64,000 nucleotides of DNA from Elymus sibiricus (lineage: Eukaryota; Streptophyta; Magnoliopsida; Poales; Poaceae): the NCBI GenBank assembly GCA_039707655.1, contig CM077676.1, positions 432,923,379-432,987,378 on the forward strand, in the 5' to 3' direction. The notes beneath the pieces are model-generated. The model searched no databases. It worked only from the letters and a program-made list of their open reading frames with translations, and was not told the DNA's origin. This document shows positions 12,901 to 22,647 of this stretch, one piece after another. How positions within the stretch are numbered: position 1 is the first letter of the stretch; each line of letters begins with the position of its first letter. Both the position numbers and the translations under genes were made by a program.

Positions 12901-13173
12901 GAGGAAGGATTTCGGCGCGAGGTCATGGAAGTCGAGCCCGTAGAAGAACATGAGGCCCCTGACGAAGGGGTGAAGGGGGAAACCCAAGCCCCGGATGAAG
13001 TGGGGGACGAATACCACTCTCTCGCCCTGCCGTGGCATGGGGATGGCCTGGCCTGCCTCCGGAGCACGGTGGGCGATGTCGGCCGGGAGGTAGCTCGCGC
13101 TCTTCAACTCCAAAATGGCGCTGTTGGTAACGCTAGAGGCCTCCCATTTGCCCTTGGACCCGGAACCCGCCAT
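9944..13173 (-). CDS. Element B antisense spliced gene (gypsy-type transposase-like domain)
   Basis: A minus-strand gene opposite to gag. The first exon runs from about ATG 13,173 (an upstream ATG exists at 13,257) to 12,304 and encodes a ~290-residue globular domain that I recognise as the plant 'putative gypsy type transposon' family (PF04195-like). It ends at a donor GAG|GTATGA. The second exon begins after CCGCAG at 12,225, keeps the frame (DWLKKAQR), is rich in Lys/Arg/Glu and ends at donor G|GTACGC (11,784); it contains one frameshift near 11,950. Middle exons (about 10,830-11,700) are too decayed to place. The last exon (10,818-9944) starts after CTGCAG with a coiled coil rich in Ala/Glu and ends in a conserved-looking C-terminal region (SSYFDLVQRLYG). 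The molecular role is unknown. The same architecture recurs in element E. Confidence 0.7.
12304..13173 (-). CDS. Exon 1 of the element B antisense gene
   Basis: This exon carries the PF04195-like domain with motifs FVPHFIRGLGFPLHPF and WKKEWFYIT. The homologous exon in element E has FADHLVRGFSPPGSKF and NRTWFYCKD at the matching places. It has no internal stop, unlike the gag on the other strand, and a good donor at its end. Confidence 0.75.
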
Positions 13174-13775
13174 TGCTAGATTGGGCGGGTGGAGGGAAAG
13201 GTTTTTTGAGAGGGAGGGCGGATCTGGGCGTTGGAGCTCAAGAGATGGGGAAGGCAATGGCGAAAGGGGGAAATGAGAGCGTACGAAGGGAACGATGGCT
13301 GTGCCCCTTTTATGGGCTGTAAAAACCCACGGTCCTTTTACTGCGCCGCAGTCCTTGCCATTTCCCCATGTAACCGTGCCATTATGCGCGCGTGGGGTGG
13401 GGCGGATTATTGATCATATCCCTTGAAAACAGGACACGATCTCCATATCGATGGGACGTGCCAATGAAAACTGCCTCGAACCGTGAATCGAGTTTTTCAT
13501 AAACCAACTCACGGTCGTGGCAAGGTGAGACCCTTCGGTAAAAGTTGTCAGATGAGGACACTGTTCACACCGAAGCAGCTAGCCTTCGGGGCTAAGTTAT
13601 TATTATACTTCGTTACCGAGGTACAGCTCGACGCATATACGACCGGGCAATGCTTAAGAATACAACTCGGAGTAATACAGGCCTGTTATCGGTGTCACGG
13701 AGGAAGGTGAACTGGTCCACGAAGCCAATAGTGTTCGGCATCTACCTCAGCTTCGAAGACTAGTTCGGGGGCTAC

Positions 13776-14261
13776 TGAGGGTGTCCCAGACTAGGGGGTA
13801 CTCGGGCTGCCGGCCTATCTCTCATAGGCCGGACTGGTGGGCCGCTCTCTACTTGTCGATGGAAGGCCGGATTGTGGGCGACCCCGTGTATCAGAAGGAA
13901 ACCTCCGAAGACTTGGCGTCTCCTCCAAGAAGCAATTGGCATAACCGGCATGTGTGTCCCCTGATGGTAACCGACCATGTGTAACCCTAGGACCTCCTGG
14001 TGTCTATATAAACCAGAAGGCCTAGTCCGTAGAGGATCCTCATATCCATTACCTAGAGTTTAGCCCAGTCGATCTCGAGGTAGATCAACTCTGTAATCTT
14101 CATACAATCACATCAATACAATCAAGCAGGACGTAGGGTTTTACCTCCTCAAGAGGGCCCGAACATGGGTAAATCGCTGTCTCTACGTTCCCTGTTACCA
14201 TTGACTCCTTGACCCATAGTTCGGATCCCCTACCCGAGATCTGCCGGTTTTGGTACCGACA
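13776..14261 (+). repeat. 3' LTR of element B
   Basis: A 486-bp copy preceded by the PPT TTCGGGGGCTAC (13,764-13,775) and followed by the TSD GTAGG (14,262-14,266), which rejoins the interior of element A. Confidence 0.93.
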
Positions 14262-15745
14262 GTAGGGATTGCCATGCAACGGATGCACTAGAGCTATAAG
14301 TGTATGAAAGCTCGAATGAAACTAAGTGGGTGTGCATCCAACTTGCTTGCTCATGAAGACCTCAGGCATTTGAGGAAGCCCGTCATTGGAATATACAAGC
14401 CAAGTTCTATAATGAAAAATTCCCACTAGTATATGAAAGTGATAACCCAGGAGACTCTCTATATGAAGATCATGGTGCTACTTTGAAGCACAAGTGTGGT
14501 AAGAGGATAGTAGCTTTGCCCCTTCTCTCTTTTTCTCTCATTTTTTTCTCTTCTTTTTTTTATTTTTTTTTATTTTAGAACAATATCATGAACCTCATCC
14601 CCGTTTTTGCAAGGACTCATTAGTCTCCATCATTTTTTTCCTCACTAGGACAATGCTCTAATAATGATGATCATCACACTTTTATTTACTTACAACTCGA
14701 TATTACAACTCGATAACTGGAACAATATGACTCTATATGAATGCTTCTGGCAGTGTACCAGGATGTGCAATGATCTAGCGTAACATGTATAACAATGATG
14801 AATGGTGGCTTTGCCACAAATATCATGTCAGCTCTATATGATCATGCAAAGCAATATGATGGTGAACACACATGTCATAGGACGGAACGGTGAAAGTTGC
14901 ATGGCAATATATCTCGGAATGGCTATGGAAATGCCATGATAGGTAGGTATGGTGGCTGTTTTGAGGAAGATATAAGGAGGCTTATGTGTGATAGAGCGTA
15001 TCATATCACGGGATTTGGATGCACCGGCGAAGTTTGCACCAACTCTCGAGGTGAGAAAGGGCAATGCACGGTACCGAAGAGGCTAGCAAAGTGCGGAAAG
15101 GTGGGAGTGCGTAATTGTCCATGAACTCATATACTTATTGTGAAAGTTTTATTAGCCCTCGAAGCAATTACTACTCGCATGCCCCTAGGGAGGAGGTTCG
15201 TAGGAGTTAACCATCACGCGCCCCCGATTCAAACAGCACAAAGGATTTGAATCAGACATAAAAATGCTCACGCATCCCCGTCATGCCATGTTGGACACTT
15301 AAATGAGTAGTTAATAACAAAGTTTAAATATTGATATTCTTACTAACCAATGATCATGAACCAATACCCTTTCATATTATTACATCAATATAATTAAATC
15401 ACACGTTTCATATTTAATGATCTACATGAAAGTTTTTATTATATCACTCTTAAATACTTATCCTTTTCCGACTAGTCTTATAACCCGTGCTCATTACCAC
15501 TTCCTATTTAAGACTCTCAAAAAGATTTAAGTGAAGCATGAGAGTACAATCATTTCTATAAAATATATAACCACCGCCGTGCTCTAACAAATATAAGTGA
15601 AGCACAAGAGCAACTGCATAGCTCAAAAGATATAAGTGAAGCATATAGAGTATTCTAACAAATTACGATGAATGTGTGTCTCTCTCAAAAAGGTGTGTCC
15701 AGCAAACAATGATTGTGGCAAACTAATAAGCAAACAAAATAAAAC
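14262..15745 (-). other. Element A interior, 5' side (non-coding)
   Basis: Interior of A continuing after element B. It contains an A/T-rich and CT-rich stretch (14,520-14,580) and low-complexity repeats of GTGAAGCA near 15,530-15,650. No gag-pol remnant is visible. It runs directly into a truncated 5' LTR at the shared sequence TATGGCAATGATCATG (15,746), the deletion junction. Confidence 0.7.
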
Positions 15746-16869
15746 TATGGCAATGATCATGTATATAGGCATCATGTCCGTGACAAGTAGATCGAAACGA
15801 TTCTGCATCTACTACTATTACTCCACTTCGAGAGCGCTTCTATGCTTGCCTCTCTAGGTATTAAGTTCATAACAAAAAGAGTAATGCATGAAGTATGATG
15901 ACATGATGTAGACAAAGTAAACTCAAGCAATATGAATAAACCCCATCGTTTTATCCTTAATGGCAGCAATACAAATACGTGCCTCGCTACCCCTTCTGTC
16001 ACGAGGTGAGGACACCGCAAGATTGAACCCACTACAAAGCACCTCTCCCGCTGAAGATAAATCAAAGTTGGCCAAACCAAATGGATAGATCAGAGAGAAA
16101 TACAAAGATATAACAATCATGCATTATAAAGTTCAGAAAAGACTCAATTACTTTCAATGAATAATCTGATCATAAACCCACAATTCATCGGATCCCAACA
16201 AATACACCGCAAAAGAAGATTACATCGGATAGAACTCTGCGAGGATCAAGGAGAACATTGTATTGAAGATCGGAGAGAAATAAGAAGCCATCTAGCTACT
16301 AGCTATGGACCCGTAGGTCTGTGGTAAAGTACTCACACATCATCGGAAGGCAGCAAGGTTGATGTAGAAGCCCTCCGTGATCGATTTCCCCTCCGGCAGA
16401 TTACCGGAAAAGGCCTCCAGATGGGATCGTGGAAGAACAGAGGCTTGCGGCAGCGGAAAAGTTTTTTCTGGTTGCTTTTTGTTGGTTTGGGAATATATGG
16501 GAATATATAGAAGTGGAATTAGGTCAAACGGAGTTGCGTGGGAGTCACGAGCTCAGGGCGCGCGCCTACCCCCCTAGGGCGCGCCCTGTGAGCTCGTGGC
16601 TCTCCTGTAAGTCTTCTGGCCTCCTCCCGAACCTTCTAGGGTCCCTTCTGGTCCAGAAAAAATCACCGTAAAGTTTCATCGTGTTTGGACTTCGTTTGGT
16701 ACTGATTTTCTGAAAAGTCAAAAACAAGCAAAAAACAGGAACTGGCACTGGGCACTGAGTTAATAGGTTAGTTCCCAAAAATGATATAAAATTGCATAAA
16801 AAGTATCTAAGATTGATAATATAATAGCATGAAACAATAAAAAATTATAGATACGTTGGAGACGTATCA
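15746..16869 (-). repeat. 5' LTR of element A, truncated
   Basis: This aligns with 2905-4009 of the complete LTR. The part equivalent to 2485-2904, which contains the LTR 3' end, is missing. The outer end TATCA plus TSD GCTAC (16,870-16,874) is intact. Confidence 0.85.
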
Positions 16870-16874
16870 GCTAC

Positions 16875-17687
16875 AGGCGCACGAGGCGTCAGTACTGGAA
16901 AACACCGATCTCTTCTGCTGCGCGCGGCGTCTGCCGTAGCGACGATCAGATCGTGTCGGGGAGAGGGGAGAGCCAAGGCGATTTCGATCGGGAGGGCACC
17001 GAGCGATTTAGATGGGTTTTTTGTGCAGGGAAAAACCGACATGGGGTGGGGAAGGCAGGAAACTGATCATCGGGAGGGGGCTTGAAGAAGCGACCAAGCA
17101 AACACACACAAGCGAAACAAGGAACACTACATCTTTTATATATAGGAGAGAGAGAGAGAGAGAGATAGGAGAGAATATGCCCCTCCACATCGGAGTGTTA
17201 CAGATTACATGCAACACAACGCCACCTCTACTATTGTTACACTACCTCTAACCTCTCTTTTGTACCCACCTTGACAACGAACCAAAGAAGGGGTCCAGTT
17301 CTCCCTTCAAAATGCCCGTTTGTCTTCAAGTCCTACCTTCTCTCTCTATTGTGGTTACAGCTTGATGTTGTGATGGTGTGGCCCCATCAAATACTATGGC
17401 ATTTTGATACTTATAGTGTCCACATGACCAATATGACAATAGCATGTATGTCCTACGTGCGATGGCCATCCTCAATCTTGTTGATGCACCAAACGTCTAG
17501 CTTTGCATCAGCTGATGGCTGCCACTCTGGCCTGTCCAATGCCCGACAAACCTGTGTCCATACCTCACTTGCAAGGACACATTCGTTGTCGGAGACCTCA
17601 TGGGAGCTGGCCGACAAGCCGGCCTCTATCCACGTCGCACGGCGGCGCCGTAAGGGCGGCCAGCTCGTGCTTCTGCTCCATCGAGAA
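16875..17687 (-). pseudogene. Disrupted minus-strand gene, exon 1 remainder and downstream part
   Basis: Non-TE sequence between elements A and D. Read on the minus strand from 17,687 it continues, in frame across the D insertion, the ORF that starts at ATG 46,640. That frame runs to a TGA near 17,609. A second frame then stays open with protein-like composition (SSHEVSDNECVLASEVW, then a Trp/Asp-rich stretch) to about 17,462. The simplest reading is one exon with a single-base frameshift. I do not recognise the protein. Further left there is intron-like sequence, a TATA-like TATATATAAAA (17,134-17,144, minus strand) and a CT tract. LINE RT-tail similarity was considered and rejected. Confidence 0.45.
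17146..17164. repeat. (GA)n microsatellite
   Basis: A run of GA dinucleotides directly beside the TATA-like sequence. On the minus strand it is a CT-rich Y-patch upstream of TATATATAAAA, a common plant core-promoter arrangement. Confidence 0.9.
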
Positions 17688-18025
17688 TGAAAGCACATTT
17701 TCTCCCTTTGTGGTTTTGGTAATTCATAACAACATATATCTCATTGAACTAATGTCCATTCAAGTTAAAGATTTCAGGATGTTCAATGATTGGCATGGCA
17801 TGGACTAGAGATGTGGACCCCTCAAAATGCTAATGACAAGGATTGGCAAAAGATCAAGACTCTACATTTTTGGTTTAGTGACCCAAGATCACATTGAGTC
17901 CATAGGAAAGCCAATACTATTAAAAGGGGATGAGGTGTTGCTTAATGGTCTTTTTGCTCAAGTGCTTAGTGATAGTACTCCTAAACTATCAACCACTCTC
18001 TCTACCCCAAATATGTCCAAAACCT

Positions 18026-18440
18026 ACATTCCAACTCGGCCCCACCGAAATTTCCCTATCCGGAGCCACCGAGTTCACCAAGACTTAGCCACTGCCAAAA
18101 CCCTAACAAATCGGATCCACCGATATGGATCTTGGTCCCACCGAGATGGCCTTGCCAACTCTCTGTAATCGTTTGCACTTACTTTGGTCTCACCGAGTTT
18201 TGCAAATCGGTCTCACCAAGATGGCTTGCCAACTCTTTGTTGCCTTATTGCTTCACTTCGGTCCTACCGAGTTGATGCAATCGGTGCCACCGAGATGAGG
18301 TTTGCCCTAGCCATTGCACTTCGGTCCATCCGAGTTGTTCTTATCAGTCCCACCGAGATTCCTAACGTTCATATCTTTTACACAGTTCGGTGCCATCGAG
18401 TCTTCTGAATCGGTGCCACCGAGTTGGGTCAAAAGTGTGT
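18026..18440. repeat. Array of about 12 imperfect palindromes (TCGGTnCCACCGA)
   Basis: Consensus (A/T)TCGGT(G/C)CCACCGAG(A/T)T, each unit a near-perfect inverted repeat with a 3-bp centre, spaced about 20-45 bp. Examples are ATCGGTGCCACCGAGAT near 18,282 and the last unit near 18,410. The array sits directly upstream of the LTR TATA box. The same motif forms a second array at 42,308-43,120. Confidence 0.85.
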
Positions 18441-18464
18441 AACGGTTGGATTTTGTGTGGAGGC

Positions 18465-18472
18465 TATATATA
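18465..18472 (+). promoter_or_regulatory. TATA box of the element D LTR
   Basis: GGAGGCTATATATACCCCTCC: TATATATA in a GC context typical of plant retrotransposon core promoters, just downstream of the palindrome array. Confidence 0.6.
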
Positions 18473-19268
18473 CCCCTCCACCACCTCCGACTCAGCAAGG
18501 AGAGCCATCAGAAGGTGCCTACACTTCTACTACACATTTTCTGAGAGAGAACCACCTACTCATGTGTTGAGATCAAGAGATTCCATTCCTACCATTTGAA
18601 CCTTGATCTCTAGCCTTTCCCAAGTTGCTTTCCACTCAAATACTTCTTCCACCATAGCCAAATCTGTGAGGAGTTGTTTGAGTGTTGGGAAGACTATCAT
18701 TTGAAGCACAAGAGCAAGGAGTTCATCAACAACACACCGTCTATTACCTTTTGGAGAGTGGTGTCTCCTAGATTGGTTAGGTGTCACTTGGGAGCCTCCG
18801 ACATGATGTGGAGTTGAACCAAGGAGTTTGTAAGGGCAAGGAGATCGCCTATTTCGTGAAGATCTACCCCGAGTGAGGTTAGTCCTTCGTGGACATAAGC
18901 CATGGTGGGATAGACAAGGTTGCTTCTTCGTGGACCCTTTGTGGGTGGAGCCCTACGTGGACTCGGGCAGCCGTTACCCTTCGTGGGTTGAAGTCTCCAT
19001 CAACGTGGACGTACGATAGCACCACCTATCAGAACCACGCCAAAAATCATCGTGTCTTCATTGCGTTTGAAATCTCCAATCCCCTCCTTTACTTACATAT
19101 GCAATTGTTTACTTTCCGCTGCCACACTCTTAGAATTGCATGTGTAGGGTGATGCTTGACTTGTATTGTTGCTAAAATCTGCCTACAACTAAAATTGGGA
19201 AAAGGTTAGGTTTTTTATTTGGTCAAGTAGTCAAATCACCCCCCTCTAGACATACTTTCGATCCTACA

Positions 19269-21151
19269 GAGAAGCTCTCCCACAACGCGCTAGAGCTCGC
19301 GGTCATGACGGAGGTGGTGCACGGAGGAGGATGTGAAGCGGGATGTGGTATGGTGCAGTTTGTGACGGGCGCGGCCTTGTTTAAATAGCAGATACCGGGT
19401 AGGCCAAACGGCAGGGTGTGTCAATGTGAGTGTCGAAGTTGGTTTCTCGGCCGACATGTCTGTTTAATGACAGCAGACGGATGGACAGGGAACCCATTTG
19501 AATGCGGTAGATATCCGCCCCGTTCCGTGCAGTCACGTCTCTCCGGCATTGAACGCAGCGCGGGCAGCGTGCTCGGCTGGTGGGCCGCTTCAGTGCCGCA
19601 CCAGTGAGATGTCGTGCCGGCTCGGTGCTGGCTCTGAGCGACATGAATGCACGGCAATCGCTTCGCATAAGAAAGGGTGTGGGAGAAATTTTCGGGTAGG
19701 TCTGGGGTGTCGGACCCATGTGTGGCAGCAGTCCGGACTCCCGCAAAGCCTCCCTCCCCCTTTGTTTGCGGGACAACAGACGTTCGGACCAGTCCGTGGA
19801 CCGATGGGGTACCACTTTGAATGGGAAGGTGAAGACCGCTTGTTCCGGACGGATGCGGGCAGTTTAAGGGTTATTGTTGGAGATGGCCTAAGTTACAAAT
19901 TTTCGATGGCCGGCGTTACAGGATTGACCTAATGACTATCGGTGGCAACCATTCGCTAAAACAAACAGAACAGATTACTTCTTGTGTACTTCGCAGAATC
20001 TGCGAGCTTTAAACACCCCCCATGGAACGCATTTTGTGACATGTCCGCCCCGGCATTCCATCAAACACCTAGTGGGAGTCCCTGCTTGAACTGTCCGAGC
20101 TCCCACGCCGCCGTTGCCCCGAGCTCCCCGCCCGAGCTCCGCGCCCAACGTCGCACACTCGCGCCCGCCCGTGCGCCAGCTGGCTAGCATAGTAGCAGCT
20201 AGCACGCGGCTGTGCATGCCCGCACGCACGCGGTCACCGGCTAGCTATGCATGCATCTGTGCACGCACGTGCGTGGCTAGCAGCTAGCTAGCTAGCCAGT
20301 GGCGACATGCAGCTACCTAGCACGCACGCGCGCAAGGGGGCGACCATGCCGATGTGCTCGGACGCTGCTCCTCCCCGGCTCTGCTCCCGACCAGAACTGC
20401 GTCTGAACAGCGTCCGACCTGCCCCTGACGAGCATCCGACGAGCTCCCGACCAACATTCGACCTGCATCTGACAGGACGGCGTAGCTCCCGGGGTGGGCA
20501 TTGGATGGCGGAGGCGGCACGACGAGCATGGCGACGAGTTGCGGCGAGCATGGCGCGGCTTGGCATGCCTGGCTTGTCGTCGTCCACTCAACGGACCGGC
20601 GCCGCCGCGTGCAGCACCTTGAGATGGGGAGGAGCGGCTAGGTACGGCCGGGTGCGCGACCGGCGAGAAGGCCGGGTGCGCGAGAGCTTGTGCGCTCGCG
20701 TGCGGAGAGGCGGCCGGGCACGTGAGAGCTTGTGGCGGCGCGCGACCGGCGAGGCGGCTGAGCACGAGTGCCCAACGGGCCAGGGAGGCGTGTGTGCTCC
20801 GGCGAGGAGGTCCAAATGCTCCGGCGAGGAGGCGCGATGGACGGCAGCGCATGTGCTCCGGCGAGGAGGCATGGTGGACGGCGGCGTGGATACTCCGACG
20901 AGGAGGCGCGATGGACGGTGGCGCGAGTTGGAGCGCACGGGAGAGAGAGATGTGCGATTTATTTGGCTGCCATGTGGGCCAGCGGTGGACACGGACGGAC
21001 AGAAAAGAGAGATCGGGCGTCCGCTTTGTGTCCGCCTCCGACCCAAATCTGACCCAAATTTGGAACGGAAATGGATCCGAGCGGACATAGAACAGACACA
21101 AAATAGAAATGGGTCTCTGCGTTGGGCTGTGTTTTTTGTCCGCGCGGACTC
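19269..21151. repeat. Segment X', duplicate of 46,603-48,525
   Basis: Co-linear copy of X with many substitutions and small indels. It holds the promoter and start codon of the disrupted minus-strand gene (ATG at 19,306; TATTTAAA at 19,380-19,387 on the minus strand), a CTAGCTAGC-rich stretch (20,245-20,300) and GC-rich repeats (20,800-20,930). It is interrupted at GACTC (21,147-21,151) by element E and resumes at 30,100-30,126. Long ORFs on both strands here are GC-driven and not conserved as proteins between the two copies. Confidence 0.85.
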
Positions 21152-21719
21152 TGTCGTGGTTTTGTCACGGCAGATGCCCGAAGGCTTAGGTTCGGAGTCA
21201 ACGCCATGGAAGTGGACTCAAAGGGGTTAAGCGGGACAAGGGACACGGGTTTACCCAGGTTTGGCCCCTCACGGTGGAGGTGAAAGCCTACGTCCTGCTT
21301 AAGCTGTATTAACTGGTATATCGAGTACAAGGGGCGGCTTGCTTGCCCTAACTCTCAATTGCTTGATCTCTCTCGCCGTAAGGCTTGTCTGTCTTTTTTC
21401 CCCCGTAACCCGCCGCAGGGGCTCACCTTTATATACACAGGTCGAGGCCCTGGGCTTACAAGAGTCCGGGTCGGGTTACACAACGTAATCGACCCTGGTT
21501 CTACTTTCCTAGTCTTACAAGGTAAGTCTTCACGTGGCGGCTCACCTTCTCCGGCCTTGAGTCGCCACCAGGCCTTGGGCCTTCAAAGGGCCCGCCTGTT
21601 AACCGTCGTCTTCATGTCTTGCCTTCCTGGGCTTGCTTGGGCTCTTGCGCCATGAGTCGCCAACCGTTGTAACCCGGCCCCTTAAGGGCGGGTCACACCG
21701 TGGGGTTATATCCCCAACA
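21152..21719 (-). repeat. 3' LTR of element E
   Basis: 568 bp, paired with 29,532-30,099. The minus-strand PPT TTTGGGGCCTAA lies at 21,720-21,731. Confidence 0.93.
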
Positions 21720-21731
21720 TTAGGCCCCAAA

Positions 21732-22647
21732 TTGATTTGAACATGTTCATGTCAATTTAAATCATTCCGTTGGCGAGTCTTCTTTAACTCTTCTGAAATT
21801 TAATCTTGGACTGGTCTTTCATAACCCGCCATATTCAACAGTGTGACGTCACCGCGAATCTTCGCCTTAACCCGCCATTTCGGAAATCGAGGCGCCTCCT
21901 CAGTCACGATAATTACGTCGCCTCAATCTTCGGGCTTGCCGTTTCACTGTCCCTTCTCCTTATAAATGGGCGCGGGGGTCTCTCCTTTTCCACTTACCCC
22001 GTCACCTCTCCTGCTTCTTCTTCCTCGCGCCAGCTACAGTGTACACCGTAGCAGCCTGAAGCTCCGCCGTCGTCGTTCCTCATCGACAGCCTCGACTCGG
22101 GCCGCTGCATCAACCTGACTGGATCAGAGCCCAGCGGCGCATCTCTGCTTTCCGATCAGACGTCCAGGTAATGCCCTTTCCCTTCCACGGATTCACATTA
22201 GATCCGGTCTGTTCATCAAGCTCGCCGGAGTTCTTTGCCTGTTCTTCGTGTTCCTCGTGCCAAAAGTGATGCTTCAATCCGAATCAAGGTAGAAAATATT
22301 GCAGCAGTAGCTAGCTCCCCCTTTGCACCTTGTATGGATCGATTCTGCTTCGGCATTAGCGAGTTGCTGATTTATCTGTTCTTCCACCATCTGTTAGGGT
22401 TGATAGTTTTTCCCCTTTCTAGATTGCCTGTAGATCCGAAAAAATTGCTACGGATTGTGAAACTTGTTTGTCCAACACTTAGTGAAATTCTGGCCATCCT
22501 TGGATGCACCGATAACTGACCCGCCCTTCACCCTTTGGGGCGGCTTAGCACATATTTTGTAACTTGCCATAGAATCTTATTACTGCTTCTTTTACGTAAC
22601 CCGCCAGTCTGCCACCGGCTCTTAATTTCAGAGATTAACCCGCCAAT
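21732..22647 (+). other. Upstream region of the element E antisense gene
   Basis: The plus-strand region before ATG 22,648. It has a TATA-like TATAAATGG (21,961 on), a pyrimidine-rich leader with a possible 5' exon (22,000-22,168, donor CAG|GTAATG) and an acceptor TTTCAG (22,626-22,631) just before the start codon. This layout suggests an independent promoter plus a leader intron; it is inference from signals only. Confidence 0.45.

Larger units (their letters stand above)
4522..14261 (+). mobile_element. Element B: Fatima-like Ty3/gypsy, non-autonomous
   Basis: Two 486-bp LTRs (4522-5007 and 13,776-14,261) begin TGAGGGTGTC and end GTACCGACA. The TSD GTAGG lies at 4517-4521 and 14,262-14,266. 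A primer-binding-like TTGGTGCTTTCATTGAGAG follows the left LTR and a PPT TTCGGGGGCTAC precedes the right one. By hand I count about 7 differences between the LTRs (about 1.4%), so the insertion is recent in evolutionary terms. The interior has a broken gag, a protease-like ORF and a minus-strand spliced gene. I find no RT, RNase H or integrase. The LTR resembles the wheat Fatima family as I remember it. Confidence 0.93.
2485..16869 (-). mobile_element. Element A: non-coding LTR retrotransposon hosting element B
   Basis: The two LTR copies share the terminal sequence GATACGTTGGAGAC(C/G)TATCA at their right ends. Next to the left LTR, the minus strand reads AAGCTTGGGGATGC, a polypurine tract (PPT), so the element runs on the minus strand and the left LTR is the 3' LTR. 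After removing nested element B, only about 2 kb of interior remains. It has no gag, protease, RT or integrase and no primer-binding site. The right (5') LTR lacks its 3'-terminal ~420 bp, so one deletion took the LTR end, PBS and coding region. The family is a common Triticeae repeat that I cannot name with confidence. Confidence 0.85.
17688..19268 (+). mobile_element. Element D LTR#1, full-length solo LTR (1,581 bp)
   Basis: It begins TGAAAGCACA, ends TCGATCCTACA, and is flanked by GAGAA on both sides (17,683-17,687 and 19,269-19,273). No PBS or interior follows; the next bases are the genomic flank X'. It is the only LTR copy of D here with the central ~840 bp, including the palindrome array and TATA box. 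It most likely formed by LTR-LTR recombination after a tandem duplication. Confidence 0.85.

Noticed and set aside
17453..17698. Similarity of the minus-strand frame to a LINE reverse-transcriptase tail (zf-RVT)
   Set aside because: First impression from a Cys/Trp pattern. The frame instead connects across the TSD to a start codon with a TATA box, which fits a host gene better, and no other LINE part is near.
18026..18440. CRISPR-like or satellite array
   Set aside because: The repeats are short imperfect palindromes with irregular spacing inside a eukaryotic LTR. There are no constant-length spacers or cas genes.
20307..21230. Long open frames on both strands in X' and X (for example 20,307-21,230 plus, 47,683-48,558 minus)
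   Set aside because: Very GC-rich sequence with few stops on any strand. Frames are not kept in the same form between X' and X, compositions are Arg/Ala/Pro low complexity, and no domain is recognised.
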